Assembly (NCBI GenBank): GCA_964455395.1
Contig: CAYVWB010000034.1
Span: 1 to 44,506, forward strand
Length of the DNA stretch: 44,506 nt
Origin: CAYVWB01 sp964455395
GTDB lineage: Bacteria; Desulfobacterota; Desulfovibrionia; Desulfovibrionales; Desulfovibrionaceae
Direction of reading: 5' to 3'
Position 1 is the first letter of the stretch; each line of letters starts with the position of its first letter. Positions 38,525 to 44,506 of the stretch are shown here, piece after piece. The notes under the pieces were generated by a model. The model ran no database searches, had not been told where the DNA came from, and was given only the letters and a program-made list of their open reading frames with translations. Made by a program: the position numbers and the translations under genes.

Positions 38525-40726
38525 ATGACGATCTGGTCACGATTGAAGCGCATGACGGGCGGCACGGCCCATGCCGAGGACGCCACCCGCAAGGCCGAAG
38601 ACCCCGCCCGATCGCGCGTCGCCCGGTGCGCGCCGCCTGCATCGTCTTCCGAGACGCCAACGCGACAGGCTCCGCCGTCGGAGGAAGCTTGCCCGCCGTC
38701 AGAAGGTGTGGCGCACTCCGCGCCCGCGCCCGCGCCCGCGTCTTCGGAAAACGTGGGGAGCGCGGAAACTCCAAAAACTGCGGCGAGCGCGTCAACGGAA
38801 GCTGTTGACCGTTCTGACGCCGCGTCTTCTGCTCTTGGACGCGAGGGTGACGTGGACGCCCAGGACGCCCAGGACGCCCATGACGCCCAGGACGGCGGGC
38901 GCGATGCGGACGCCGAAGAAGTGCGCAAGCCCACCTGCGGCGTCGAAACCTCGGCGAGTGCGCCCTCGACAGCGGGGCCAGCGGGGACAGCGTTCCCTGC
39001 TGCATCTGGCGTCGTCAGAGGAGCCGCGTCTGCGGAAGGCTCGGCAGAAGCTCCGGCAGCCGTCGAGACTTTGGCGCAACGCGCGCAGCGCGACCCTCGG
39101 GAATGGGACGCGGTTGCGGCGTCTCCGGAAGTCCCCCAGGCCTCGAGCTCTGGCGGCGCCTCGGCCAAGGCCTCCCAGGCGGAGGCCTATGACGACGCAT
39201 TGCTGCGCGCCAAGGAAGCCCGCGCCGCATCGGAGCAGGCCGCTCTACTGGCCAATGCGGAAGCCGCCGCAGCCGCTGCGGAGAAGCACGCCAAGGAAGC
39301 GCCCACCGCGCGCAAGGACCTGGAGCGGCTCAAGCGCCACCTCCAGCAGGAGAACCCCGTTCTCGTGCAGACGCTGGAGCAGCTGGAGGTGCTGGACGCA
39401 GCCTCGCGCCGGCTTGGTCTGATGGGCGAAGAGGAGAGCTACGCGCGCGCCATCGCGTGGTGGCCGCTCATCGCCGTGCTGGGCCCGTACTCCGCCGGGA
39501 AGTCGAGCTTTCTGAATCACTATCTGGACTATGGCTTGCAGGAGACGGGGACCCAAGCTCTGGACGACCGCTTCACGGTCATCTGCTACGCTTCTGACGG
39601 GACTTCGCGCACGCTGCCCGGCTCCGCGTTGGACGCCGACCCCCGGTTCCCCTTCTATCAGATGAGTCGGGAACTGGAGAAGGTGGCTCCCGGCGAGGGC
39701 GTGCGCGTGGACACCTATCTCCAGCTGAAGACGTGCCCCTCGGACACCCTGCGCGGCATGATCCTCATCGACTCCCCGGGGTTCGACGCAGACGCCCAGC
39801 GCACCGCCACACTACGCATCACCGACTACATCATCGACCTCTCGGATCTGGTGCTCGTGCTTTTCGACGCCCGCCGGCCGGAGCCCGGCGCCATGCGCGA
39901 CACCCTGGAGCATCTGGTGCGGCGCACGGTGAACCGCAAGGACGCAGCGAAGTTTCTCTACATCCTCAACCAGATCGACCTGACAGCCCGGGAAGACAAC
40001 CCCGAGGAAGTGGTGGGCGCGTGGCAGCGCGCGCTGGCGCAAGCCGGTCTGACAGCCGGACGGTTCTACCGCACCTACAACCCGGACTGCGCCGCGCCCA
40101 TCGCCGACCCTGTGTTGCGGGAACGGTTCGAACGCAAGCGGGATCACGACCTCGCCGCCATTCACGATCGCATGGCGCACGTGCGTGTGGAGCGGGCTTA
40201 CCGCATTGTCGGCGCGTTGAAAAAGATCGCCGTGGAAATGCGCGACCGCGAGCTGCCCCGCGTGGAAGCCCTCTACCACGACTACCGCAAGAGCCTCTTT
40301 TACCGCGACGGCTTCTATCTCGGGGGGCTGGCGCTTGCAACGGCAGGGCTGCTGGCGTGGAGCGCAGTGGCCTCCGCCGGGTGGGGGAGCCTGCTGTGGA
40401 GCGGCTGGGCGGCGCCCCTGGTCCTGCTCGTGCTGGTGGCGGGCGCGGGCGCGTGGCTGCACCGGCTGGCCGGTCGCCACGCCCTGCGCGCCGCCAAGGA
40501 GCGTCTGCGCAAGGAAGAAGGCGACGCTCGGCGCCAGCGCAAGCTGTTGGGGGCGCTGGCCCGCAACGCCAGCCCATGGCGCACCGCCTTCGCACGCCAG
40601 CCAGTGGCCTTGACGCCTGCTCTGGAGAAAGAACTGGACGCCGTGGTGGAGCGCGGCGAGACGCTCATCCAGACCCTCAACGACCTCTACGCCAACCCCA
40701 CCGGCGACCCGCGGCATCGACAGTAG
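38525..40726 (+). CDS. Dynamin/EHD-like membrane GTPase with low-complexity N-terminus
   Basis: 733 residues; AGGAGGG sits just upstream of the ATG. Residues about 10-255 are a disordered Ala/Ser/Glu/Asp region, partly encoded by 9-bp repeats (DAQDAQDAHDAQD), followed by a helical stretch. The GTPase domain starts near 315: P-loop VLGPYSAGKSSFLNHYL, a Thr-containing switch I around ALDDRFTV, switch II LIDSPGFDADAQ and the base-specificity motif ILNQIDL. The run FPFYQMSRELEKVAPGEG between them resembles EHD/bacterial dynamin-like proteins. Two membrane helices (about 597-645) near the C-terminus are flanked by helices. Such GTPases remodel or protect membranes. A C-terminal hydrophobic pair is a membrane anchor. 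It follows the deoxyribosyltransferase gene. Confidence 0.85.
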   Translation: MTIWSRLKRMTGGTAHAEDATRKAEDPARSRVARCAPPASSSETPTRQAPPSEEACPPSEGVAHSAPAPAPASSENVGSAETPKTAASASTEAVDRSDAASSALGREGDVDAQDAQDAHDAQDGGRDADAEEVRKPTCGVETSASAPSTAGPAGTAFPAASGVVRGAASAEGSAEAPAAVETLAQRAQRDPREWDAVAASPEVPQASSSGGASAKASQAEAYDDALLRAKEARAASEQAALLANAEAAAAAAEKHAKEAPTARKDLERLKRHLQQENPVLVQTLEQLEVLDAASRRLGLMGEEESYARAIAWWPLIAVLGPYSAGKSSFLNHYLDYGLQETGTQALDDRFTVICYASDGTSRTLPGSALDADPRFPFYQMSRELEKVAPGEGVRVDTYLQLKTCPSDTLRGMILIDSPGFDADAQRTATLRITDYIIDLSDLVLVLFDARRPEPGAMRDTLEHLVRRTVNRKDAAKFLYILNQIDLTAREDNPEEVVGAWQRALAQAGLTAGRFYRTYNPDCAAPIADPVLRERFERKRDHDLAAIHDRMAHVRVERAYRIVGALKKIAVEMRDRELPRVEALYHDYRKSLFYRDGFYLGGLALATAGLLAWSAVASAGWGSLLWSGWAAPLVLLVLVAGAGAWLHRLAGRHALRAAKERLRKEEGDARRQRKLLGALARNASPWRTAFARQPVALTPALEKELDAVVERGETLIQTLNDLYANPTGDPRHRQ
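38855..38890. repeat. 9-bp tandem repeat, four units, in the GTPase head
   Basis: GACGCCCAG units (one with a final T) encode DAQ/DAH repeats in the disordered N-terminus of the dynamin-like protein. Confidence 0.9.
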
Positions 40727-40895
40727 GCAGGCGGTAGGCAGGCGGCGGGGCGCAGCGTTGCGGACATCCGGCTCCCCCGGGCACGATGCGACCACCCGGA
40801 GGATCCGGCCTCGTGGCGATGACCGCAGGCGCATGACAAGCCTGTCGCGGCGGTGTATGCTGTGAATTCCTCAACCCATACCCCAGGAGTCCGCC

Positions 40896-41279
40896 ATGCC
40901 GTCACGTCGTCCCTTCCGCTTTGGCGCCGCCCGTGATGTGGCGGCGCAGTCCCTGTGTTTCCTTCGCGGCGCACGCCCTTGGCGGGGCGTGATGGCCGTC
41001 TGCTGTCTGCTCGCCTGCGTCTTGGCTCTTGCGGGGTGCCCGCGCACGGGAACGTATGTGGCGCCGCCGAGCCCGACCTACCACTACGATCAGGCGCCGC
41101 GTCAGCCGGAATACCAACGGCGTCGGGAGCATGTGCGTCGTCAACACCTCCAGAACTGCAATGTGCAGTTCAACAACTGCATGGTGACCTGCAACGCCAT
41201 CCCGGAGCCGAACAACCGCGCCCTCTGCGTGAACAACTGCAACGTCCAGCGGGCGCAATGCCAGAGTCTTGCGCGTTGA
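40896..41279 (+). CDS. Small lipoprotein with mirrored twin-CX3C motif
   Basis: 127 residues; AGGAG six bases upstream of the ATG. A long basic n-region precedes the hydrophobic segment and lipobox LALAGC (Cys about 48). After a Pro/Tyr linker and a basic helix, the last 43 residues hold six cysteines: C-X6-C-X3-C, 11 residues, C-X3-C-X6-C, with CNVQ at the first and fifth cysteines. The symmetry suggests two antiparallel helices tied by disulfides, similar in principle to twin-CX3C proteins. I know no named family with this exact pattern. An alternative start at the Met in GVMAVCCLL would give a normal-length signal peptide. Confidence 0.75.
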   Translation: MPSRRPFRFGAARDVAAQSLCFLRGARPWRGVMAVCCLLACVLALAGCPRTGTYVAPPSPTYHYDQAPRQPEYQRRREHVRRQHLQNCNVQFNNCMVTCNAIPEPNNRALCVNNCNVQRAQCQSLAR

Positions 41280-41622
41280 GCGGACACTGTCGTCGCGGCG
41301 AGTCGTATCGTCATGGCGCGACCGCAGCATGCGTGCTGCAGTGGCGTGGGGTCCCGCTTCTTCCTTACCGCGATGTAACTTTCGGGTAATCTCCGCTCCA
41401 CGTGGTCGCCGTACACGGGACTTCAGTTCAGCGGCGACACCGACTGGATTGCAACATCCCCCCTCCCCCCGATCATGCCCGAACCGCCCGGTCCGGGCAT
41501 GATCATTTTGAAGCCTTGCGCAACCTTTCGTGAACCCTCCCGGAGCGCGTCGGCTTTTCTTTTCGCGCTGGACCAGCTACATTGATTTTTTCCGTGTCGC
41601 CGTCTTGCAGCTGGTCCCCCCC
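41280..41622. other. 343-bp intergenic region containing a strong hairpin
   Basis: Between the twin-CX3C lipoprotein gene and the receiver gene. Besides the hairpin at 41471-41509 it holds no supported gene. A small RNA ending at that hairpin is possible but no promoter was resolved. Confidence 0.4.
41471..41509 (+). terminator. Strong hairpin followed by ATTTT, probable terminator
   Basis: GATCATGCCCG pairs perfectly with CGGGCATGATC (11 bp) across an 12-base loop, followed by ATTTT. It lies 190 bp after the lipoprotein stop and just after a C-rich run, so it may end that transcript or a small RNA. Confidence 0.7.
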
Positions 41623-42009
41623 ATGCCCAAGAAAACCATCCTCGTCGTTGATCAGGAACGTCCCCTGCGCCTGACGTTCGAAGCCATCCTCGCGCGCGCC
41701 GGCTACCACGTCACCGCCGTGGGCGAGGCCGCCGCCGCCGTGGAGTTGCTGCGCGCCGTGCGTTTCGACCTCATCCTCGCAGACATCGCCGATCCCGAGC
41801 GCGGCCCGGCTGCGCGCATCCTCCAGCATCTTCAGGCTGCCGGGGACCAGACGCCCCTCGTCGTCATCGATGGCGACCCGCAAGGCGTCGCCGCGGCGCG
41901 GTGTTTCTCCATGGGCGCGTGCTACTACCTCGTCAAGCCCGTCCACCGCGAAGAGCTGCTCTGGGTCGTGCGCAAGATTCTGGAAGGCGTGGACGACGCC
42001 CCGCGCTGA
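41623..42009 (+). CDS. Single-domain response-regulator-like receiver protein, partly degenerate
   Basis: 128 residues with a CheY-type fold: TILVVDQERPLRLTFEAIL (about 5-23), FDLILADIADPERG with the phosphoryl-accepting Asp (about 54), LVVIDGDPQG, and YYLVKPVHREELLWVVRKIL with the conserved Lys (about 105). Two catalytic positions are unusual: the second acidic residue of the DD/DE pair is Gln, and the Ser/Thr before the fourth strand loop is Asp. There is no output domain and no adjacent kinase. The frame is open upstream to 41530, but homology begins at ATG 41623. It lies 65 bp ahead of the Crp-family gene in the same direction. Confidence 0.85.
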   Translation: MPKKTILVVDQERPLRLTFEAILARAGYHVTAVGEAAAAVELLRAVRFDLILADIADPERGPAARILQHLQAAGDQTPLVVIDGDPQGVAAARCFSMGACYYLVKPVHREELLWVVRKILEGVDDAPR

Positions 42010-42074
42010 CCCGACGCGCTGTCCACCCGGTCCGCACACCTTGCAGGCCGGTCCGACGTGGGGTATTCGTTCCC

Positions 42075-42825
42075 ATGCCGCCCCACGATTCCCACGCTTA
42101 TGACGCCACCGCCCACGCGCTTGCGCAGGCGCTCACCAAGGTGGACCTCTTCCGGAACCTGGACCCCGCCTTGCTGGCGCGCCTCGCCGAAGCGGCCTCC
42201 ACGCTGNNNNNNNNNNGGCGCCGAGGCCGTGGGGTTCTACGCCGTGCTCAGCGGCAGGGTGCGCATCTACCAGGCGTCGGCGGCTGGCAAGGAGATCACC
42301 CTCCACGCGCCGGGACCGGGCGAGGTCTTCGCCGAGGCCGCCGTGTTCCAGGGAGGTCGCTACCCCGCCGCCGCGCAGACCCTGGAGGCCTCGGAGCTGC
42401 TCTTCATTGAACGCGTCCGGCTGCGCGCTCTGCTTGCGGAAGACCCCGAACTCGCGCTGGCCATGCTGGGGCTCATGGCGCAGCGGTTGCGCTTCCTCGT
42501 CAACAAGATCGAGACGCTGACCTTGAAGGAGGCCCCGGCGCGTCTGGCGAGCCACCTGCTGCTGCTGGCCGCGGCGCAACGCGGCGTGGACGCCGCAACC
42601 TTCGCCGAGCTGGCCGCCGCCCTCGAAGCGGACGCCGCCACGTCGCTCACCGTGACGCTGACCCTGCCCAAGGGCCACCTCGCCACTCTGCTGGGCGCCA
42701 CACCGGAGACGCTCTCCCGCGCTCTGCGCAGCCTTGCGGATCGGGGCTTCATCGTTCTGGATAACAAGCGCGTCACCCTGCTGGACCCCACAGGCCTCCA
42801 CGAAGTCGCCGAGGGTCTGGCGTAG
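42075..42825 (+). CDS. Crp/Fnr family transcriptional regulator, interrupted by an assembly gap
   Basis: Cyclic-nucleotide-binding-fold regulator. The N-terminus (MPPHDSHAYDATAHALAQAL, then VDLFRNLDPALLARLAEAAS) is in one frame up to 42206. Ten N follow, and the rest (GFYAVLSGRVRIYQASAAGK, PGEVFAEAAVFQGGRYP, a dimer helix, and the helix-turn-helix GHLATLLGATPETLSRALRS) is in another frame from 42217. Both sides end on whole codons, so the true missing stretch must be a multiple of three; by comparison with the family roughly 15-18 codons (the beta-roll around Y..GE.IF..GD) are absent. It is therefore not a real frameshift. The HTH is intact. Ligand and targets are unknown; HcpR-like regulators of Desulfovibrio are one possibility. 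Confidence 0.85.
42207..42216. other. Assembly gap (10 N)
   Basis: Ten unknown bases of placeholder length inside the Crp-family gene; the real length is unknown. Confidence 0.99.
42693..42729. repeat. 37-bp direct repeat, copy 1 (in the HTH coding region)
   Basis: Starts GGGCGCCAC and ends GCGCTCTGCGC; codes for part of the recognition-helix region GATPETLSRALR. Copy 2 at 42844-42880 differs by one base. Confidence 0.85.
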
Positions 42826-42843
42826 GGGGGCTTTCCGATGACA

Positions 42844-42880
42844 GGGCGCCACGCCGGAGACGCTCTCCCGCGCTCTGCGC
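42844..42880. repeat. 37-bp direct repeat, copy 2 (intergenic)
   Basis: Lies between the stop of the Crp-family gene and the stop of the convergent ecfT-like gene. It is a displaced duplicate of the HTH-coding segment, with one mismatch. Confidence 0.85.
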
Positions 42881-42882
42881 GT

Positions 42883-43590
42883 TCACCCCAGCGCGCTCAG
42901 TCCACTCATGGCGAGCACCGCCGCCCCGGCTGCGACCCACTCCCGCCAGCGAAAGGGTTCCGGCCACGCCCACGCTTCGGGACGATCCAGCCCCCGCGCC
43001 GTCACGGCCATGGCCTGGGCGTCCGCTTCCCGGGCCAAGCCCACCACCCACGCCGCGGCCGTCAGTCGCCATCGCGTCCAGACGCCGCCCGCCACCTGCC
43101 GTGAGCGCATGGCGAGCCGCGTTCGTTCGCCCACACGCACGGCGGCAGGCAGGAAGTGGACCATCAACGCCAGGGAGAGCGCCGGCCGCCACGCTGCAGC
43201 GCCCAGCACGGGGCGCAGCAACCCCGCTGCGCCCCGTGCCAGCTCCCGAGCGGAACCCGACGCCGCGAGCAGGAATCCCACGCTCATGAGGACAAGCAGT
43301 CGGAGGCCCAGCACGCCGGCCGTGTGCGCGGCTTCTGTCCACACTGCGTCCTCTCCGCCTTCCCAGACGGCGACGCCGCCGCGGGCCAGAGCCCACCCCC
43401 CGGCGAAAAGGGCCGCCCGGGAAAGTCCCCGTCGCGCCACGCCAGCCGACGCCGACCGGCCGCCGCGTTCCAGCCGGAGCAGCAGCGCGCCAACCGCCAG
43501 CAGGTAGACGACCAGGCCCACCGGCTCGGCGCGCCACACCAGCAGCCCTGCTGCCGCCGCCAGCAGGATTTTCAGGCGAGGATCACGCAC
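42883..43590 (-). CDS. EcfT/CbiQ-like transmembrane protein of an energy-coupling-factor transporter
   Basis: 235 residues, five or six membrane helices. The family is suggested by the opening DPRLKILLAAAAGLLVWRAE, the mid-protein LALMVHFLPAAVRVGERTRLAMRSRQ and, near the end, the coupling motif AMAVTARGLDRPEAW (about 195-209), whose Ala-Arg-Gly is the EcfT contact to the ATPases. EcfT normally works with EcfA ATPases and a vitamin- or metal-binding S component, or in cobalt/nickel transport as CbiQ. None is adjacent in the window. The start is GTG 43590 with AAGGA nine bases upstream. It is convergent with the Crp-family gene and divergent from umuD. Confidence 0.75.
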   Translation of the reverse strand: MRDPRLKILLAAAAGLLVWRAEPVGLVVYLLAVGALLLRLERGGRSASAGVARRGLSRAALFAGGWALARGGVAVWEGGEDAVWTEAAHTAGVLGLRLLVLMSVGFLLAASGSARELARGAAGLLRPVLGAAAWRPALSLALMVHFLPAAVRVGERTRLAMRSRQVAGGVWTRWRLTAAAWVVGLAREADAQAMAVTARGLDRPEAWAWPEPFRWREWVAAGAAVLAMSGLSALG

Positions 43591-43630
43591 GGCGGTTTCC
43601 TTGACGAGTGGCGTTCAGCGAAACTTTGTG

Positions 43631-43659
43631 TTGCATCAACGGAACATTTCTGGTTAGAT
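43631..43659 (+). promoter_or_regulatory. Probable promoter of umuDC
   Basis: TTGCAT (43631-43636) and TTAGAT (43654-43659) with a 17-bp spacer, about 65 bp upstream of umuD in an AT-rich patch. I could not recognise a LexA box; the GGTT and TTTACA near the -10 do not fit a known consensus. Confidence 0.5.
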
Positions 43660-43723
43660 TTGTTTACACGAAGCCGCGGCTCATCGGGAGCGATGCGGCG
43701 CATTGTCAGGAAGATCGCCACGC

Positions 43724-44191
43724 ATGTCCACATCCATTCGCATCCATCCACCGCGTCCTGCCGCCGCGCCGTTCGCCCGGGTGCGCTGGTTCCGCGCTGG
43801 CGCGCGTCGGCCGTTGCCTTTGGCGCTGGAGGCTGTCCCGGCGGGATTTCCTTCCCCGGCGGAGGACTACACCGACAAGACCCTGGACCTCAACGAGCTG
43901 GTGGTGGAGCACCCCGCCGCCACCTTCTTCGTGCGTGCGGCAGGGGATTCCATGCGCGACGCCGGCGTCTCTTCCGGGGACCTGCTGGTGGTGGACCGCG
44001 CCGTGGAGCCGTCGCCGGGGCGCATCGTGGTGGCCATGACCGGCGGCGAGTTCACGGTGAAGCGGCTGGCGGAGCGCGGGGGTCGGTTATGGCTCATGCC
44101 CGCCAACCCGGCGTATGCGCCTGTGGATGTCACCGAGGACGAGTCGTTCGAGGTATGGGGCGTGGTCGTCTACGCGATCCGCAAGCTCTGA
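43724..44191 (+). CDS. umuD: UmuD-type SOS mutagenesis protein (self-cleaving)
   Basis: S24/LexA-like peptidase that cleaves itself on RecA filaments; the UmuD' dimer then forms polymerase V with UmuC. 155 residues from the ATG at 43724. An Ala-Gly cleavage bond is present in VPAGFPSPAEDY (about 44-45), the catalytic Ser in FVRAAGDSMRDAGV (about 76) and the catalytic Lys in GEFTVKRLAE (about 113), with ILE-type LLVVDRAVEPSPGRIVVA between them. The N-terminus before the cleavage site is longer than the 24 residues of E. coli and basic. AGGA lies 12 bases upstream. The next gene, 36 bp on, is umuC, forming the usual operon. Confidence 0.93.
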   Translation: MSTSIRIHPPRPAAAPFARVRWFRAGARRPLPLALEAVPAGFPSPAEDYTDKTLDLNELVVEHPAATFFVRAAGDSMRDAGVSSGDLLVVDRAVEPSPGRIVVAMTGGEFTVKRLAERGGRLWLMPANPAYAPVDVTEDESFEVWGVVVYAIRKL

Positions 44192-44227
44192 CCGCGCTGT
44201 CCCGATCCGCCAGTGAGATAATCCGTC

Positions 44228-44506
44228 ATGCGCGCTCCGTCTTTCCCGCCCATGTCGTCTCCGGGCCCCGCCGCGCGCCGCCGCGCGGCGTATTTCGCCA
44301 TGGTGGATTGCAACAACTTCTACGTCTCCTGCGAACGTGTCTTCGCGCCGTCCTTGCGAGGGCGGCCTGTGGTGGTGCTTTCGAACAACGACGGGTGCGT
44401 GATCGCGCGCTCCAACGAGGCCAAGGCCCTGGGCGTGGCCATGGGCGAACCCGCTTTCAAGCGCGAGCGTTTCTTCCGTGACGCCGGCGTGGTGGTCTTC
44501 TCCTCC
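44228..44506 (+). CDS. umuC: UmuC-type Y-family DNA polymerase, N-terminal fragment (cut by window edge)
   Basis: Catalytic subunit of the translesion polymerase V. Only 93 codons lie in the window. The protein begins with about 25 polar residues that typical UmuC lacks, then AMVDCNNFYVSCERVFAPSL (catalytic Asp of motif I about residue 27), RPVVVLSNNDGCVIARSNEA and KALGVAMGEPAFK, all diagnostic of UmuC rather than DinB. The annotated ATG at 44228 could be followed by the ATG of the AMVDC motif as an alternative start. It completes the umuD-umuC pair. Confidence 0.95.
   Translation, partial: MRAPSFPPMSSPGPAARRRAAYFAMVDCNNFYVSCERVFAPSLRGRPVVVLSNNDGCVIARSNEAKALGVAMGEPAFKRERFFRDAGVVVFSS

Noticed and set aside
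42058..42825. A start at 42058 and a frameshifted Crp-family pseudogene.
   Set aside because: The N-terminal fold is in a different frame starting at 42075; the frame change coincides with a 10-N placeholder, so it is an assembly gap.
43600..43723. LexA operator in front of umuDC.
   Set aside because: No clear match to CTGT-N8-ACAG, GAAC-N4-GTTC or other known deltaproteobacterial boxes; SOS control remains likely from gene identity only.
1..44506. tRNA, rRNA, insertion sequences, prophage or integration sites.
   Set aside because: No T-loop/anticodon patterns, transposase or integrase motifs, or flanking att-like repeats were recognised by eye; a tRNAscan or ISfinder search would be decisive.

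Overview
The window is a high-GC bacterial chromosome segment that includes the replication-initiation region. I infer a sulfate-reducing deltaproteobacterium of the Desulfovibrionales type. The reasons are the compact dnaA-dnaN-gyrB-gyrA order with a divergent 428-residue DnaA, a rubredoxin whose first cysteine pair is spaced CX4C, a Re-type citrate synthase-like enzyme, and the radical-SAM/anaerobe flavour of the gene set. No rRNA, tRNA, IS element, prophage or CRISPR array was recognised.

Layout. (1) 1-5393, minus strand: gyrA (cut by the edge), gyrB, dnaN, dnaA. The dnaN-dnaA spacer carries an AT-rich palindrome between two inverted DnaA-box-like 9-mers plus three 11-bp-phased ACCGGTT repeats, and is my best oriC candidate. 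(2) 5394-9018: a lone TolQ/ExbB-type channel protein, a half-size YdcZ transporter, a small unknown protein, rubredoxin and an exported unknown. (3) 9250-14058: one 1602-residue exported/membrane protein built from two related halves. (4) 14182-18983: a small unknown, cheW, the hisI-hisG pair, and the M17 leucyl aminopeptidase pepA, with three convincing intrinsic terminators. (5) 19022-21909: a complete phage-shock module. pspA-pspB-pspC read leftwards from a sigma-54 promoter, the activator pspF reads divergently, and ATGGT/ACCAT palindromes lie between them. (6) 22082-24529: a CgeB-like glycosyltransferase and an Elp3-like radical-SAM protein. (7) 24903-31556: a HIT protein and an IHF/HU subunit; then, convergent, a tightly coupled operon (all-helical unknown, Re-citrate synthase family enzyme, RlpA); then an HD phosphohydrolase and a degenerate CCA-adding-enzyme-like HD protein. 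(8) 31951-35169: rlmN and a double-OmpA-domain lipoprotein, convergent across a duplicated intergenic block. (9) 35476-41279: a periplasmic-binding-fold lipoprotein, a Cys-rich exported protein, a nucleoside deoxyribosyltransferase, a dynamin-like GTPase with a long low-complexity head, and a small lipoprotein with a mirrored twin-CX3C cysteine pattern. (10) 41623-44506: a degenerate receiver-domain protein, a Crp/Fnr regulator interrupted by a 10-N assembly gap, an orphan EcfT/CbiQ, and umuD-umuC (umuC cut by the edge).

How it fits together. Core replication, envelope stress and maintenance (Psp, RlpA, OmpA-like, TolQ, dynamin), SOS mutagenesis and central metabolism dominate; the region reads as vertical chromosomal backbone. 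The least explained items are the 1602-residue protein, the catalytically degraded nucleotidyltransferase/HD protein, the twin-CX3C lipoprotein, the dynamin/deoxyribosyltransferase neighbourhood, and a recurring population of short tandem repeats, several with a 9-bp unit, in intergenic DNA and in the disordered or signal-peptide parts of proteins. All family names rest on motif reading by eye; no database search was run.
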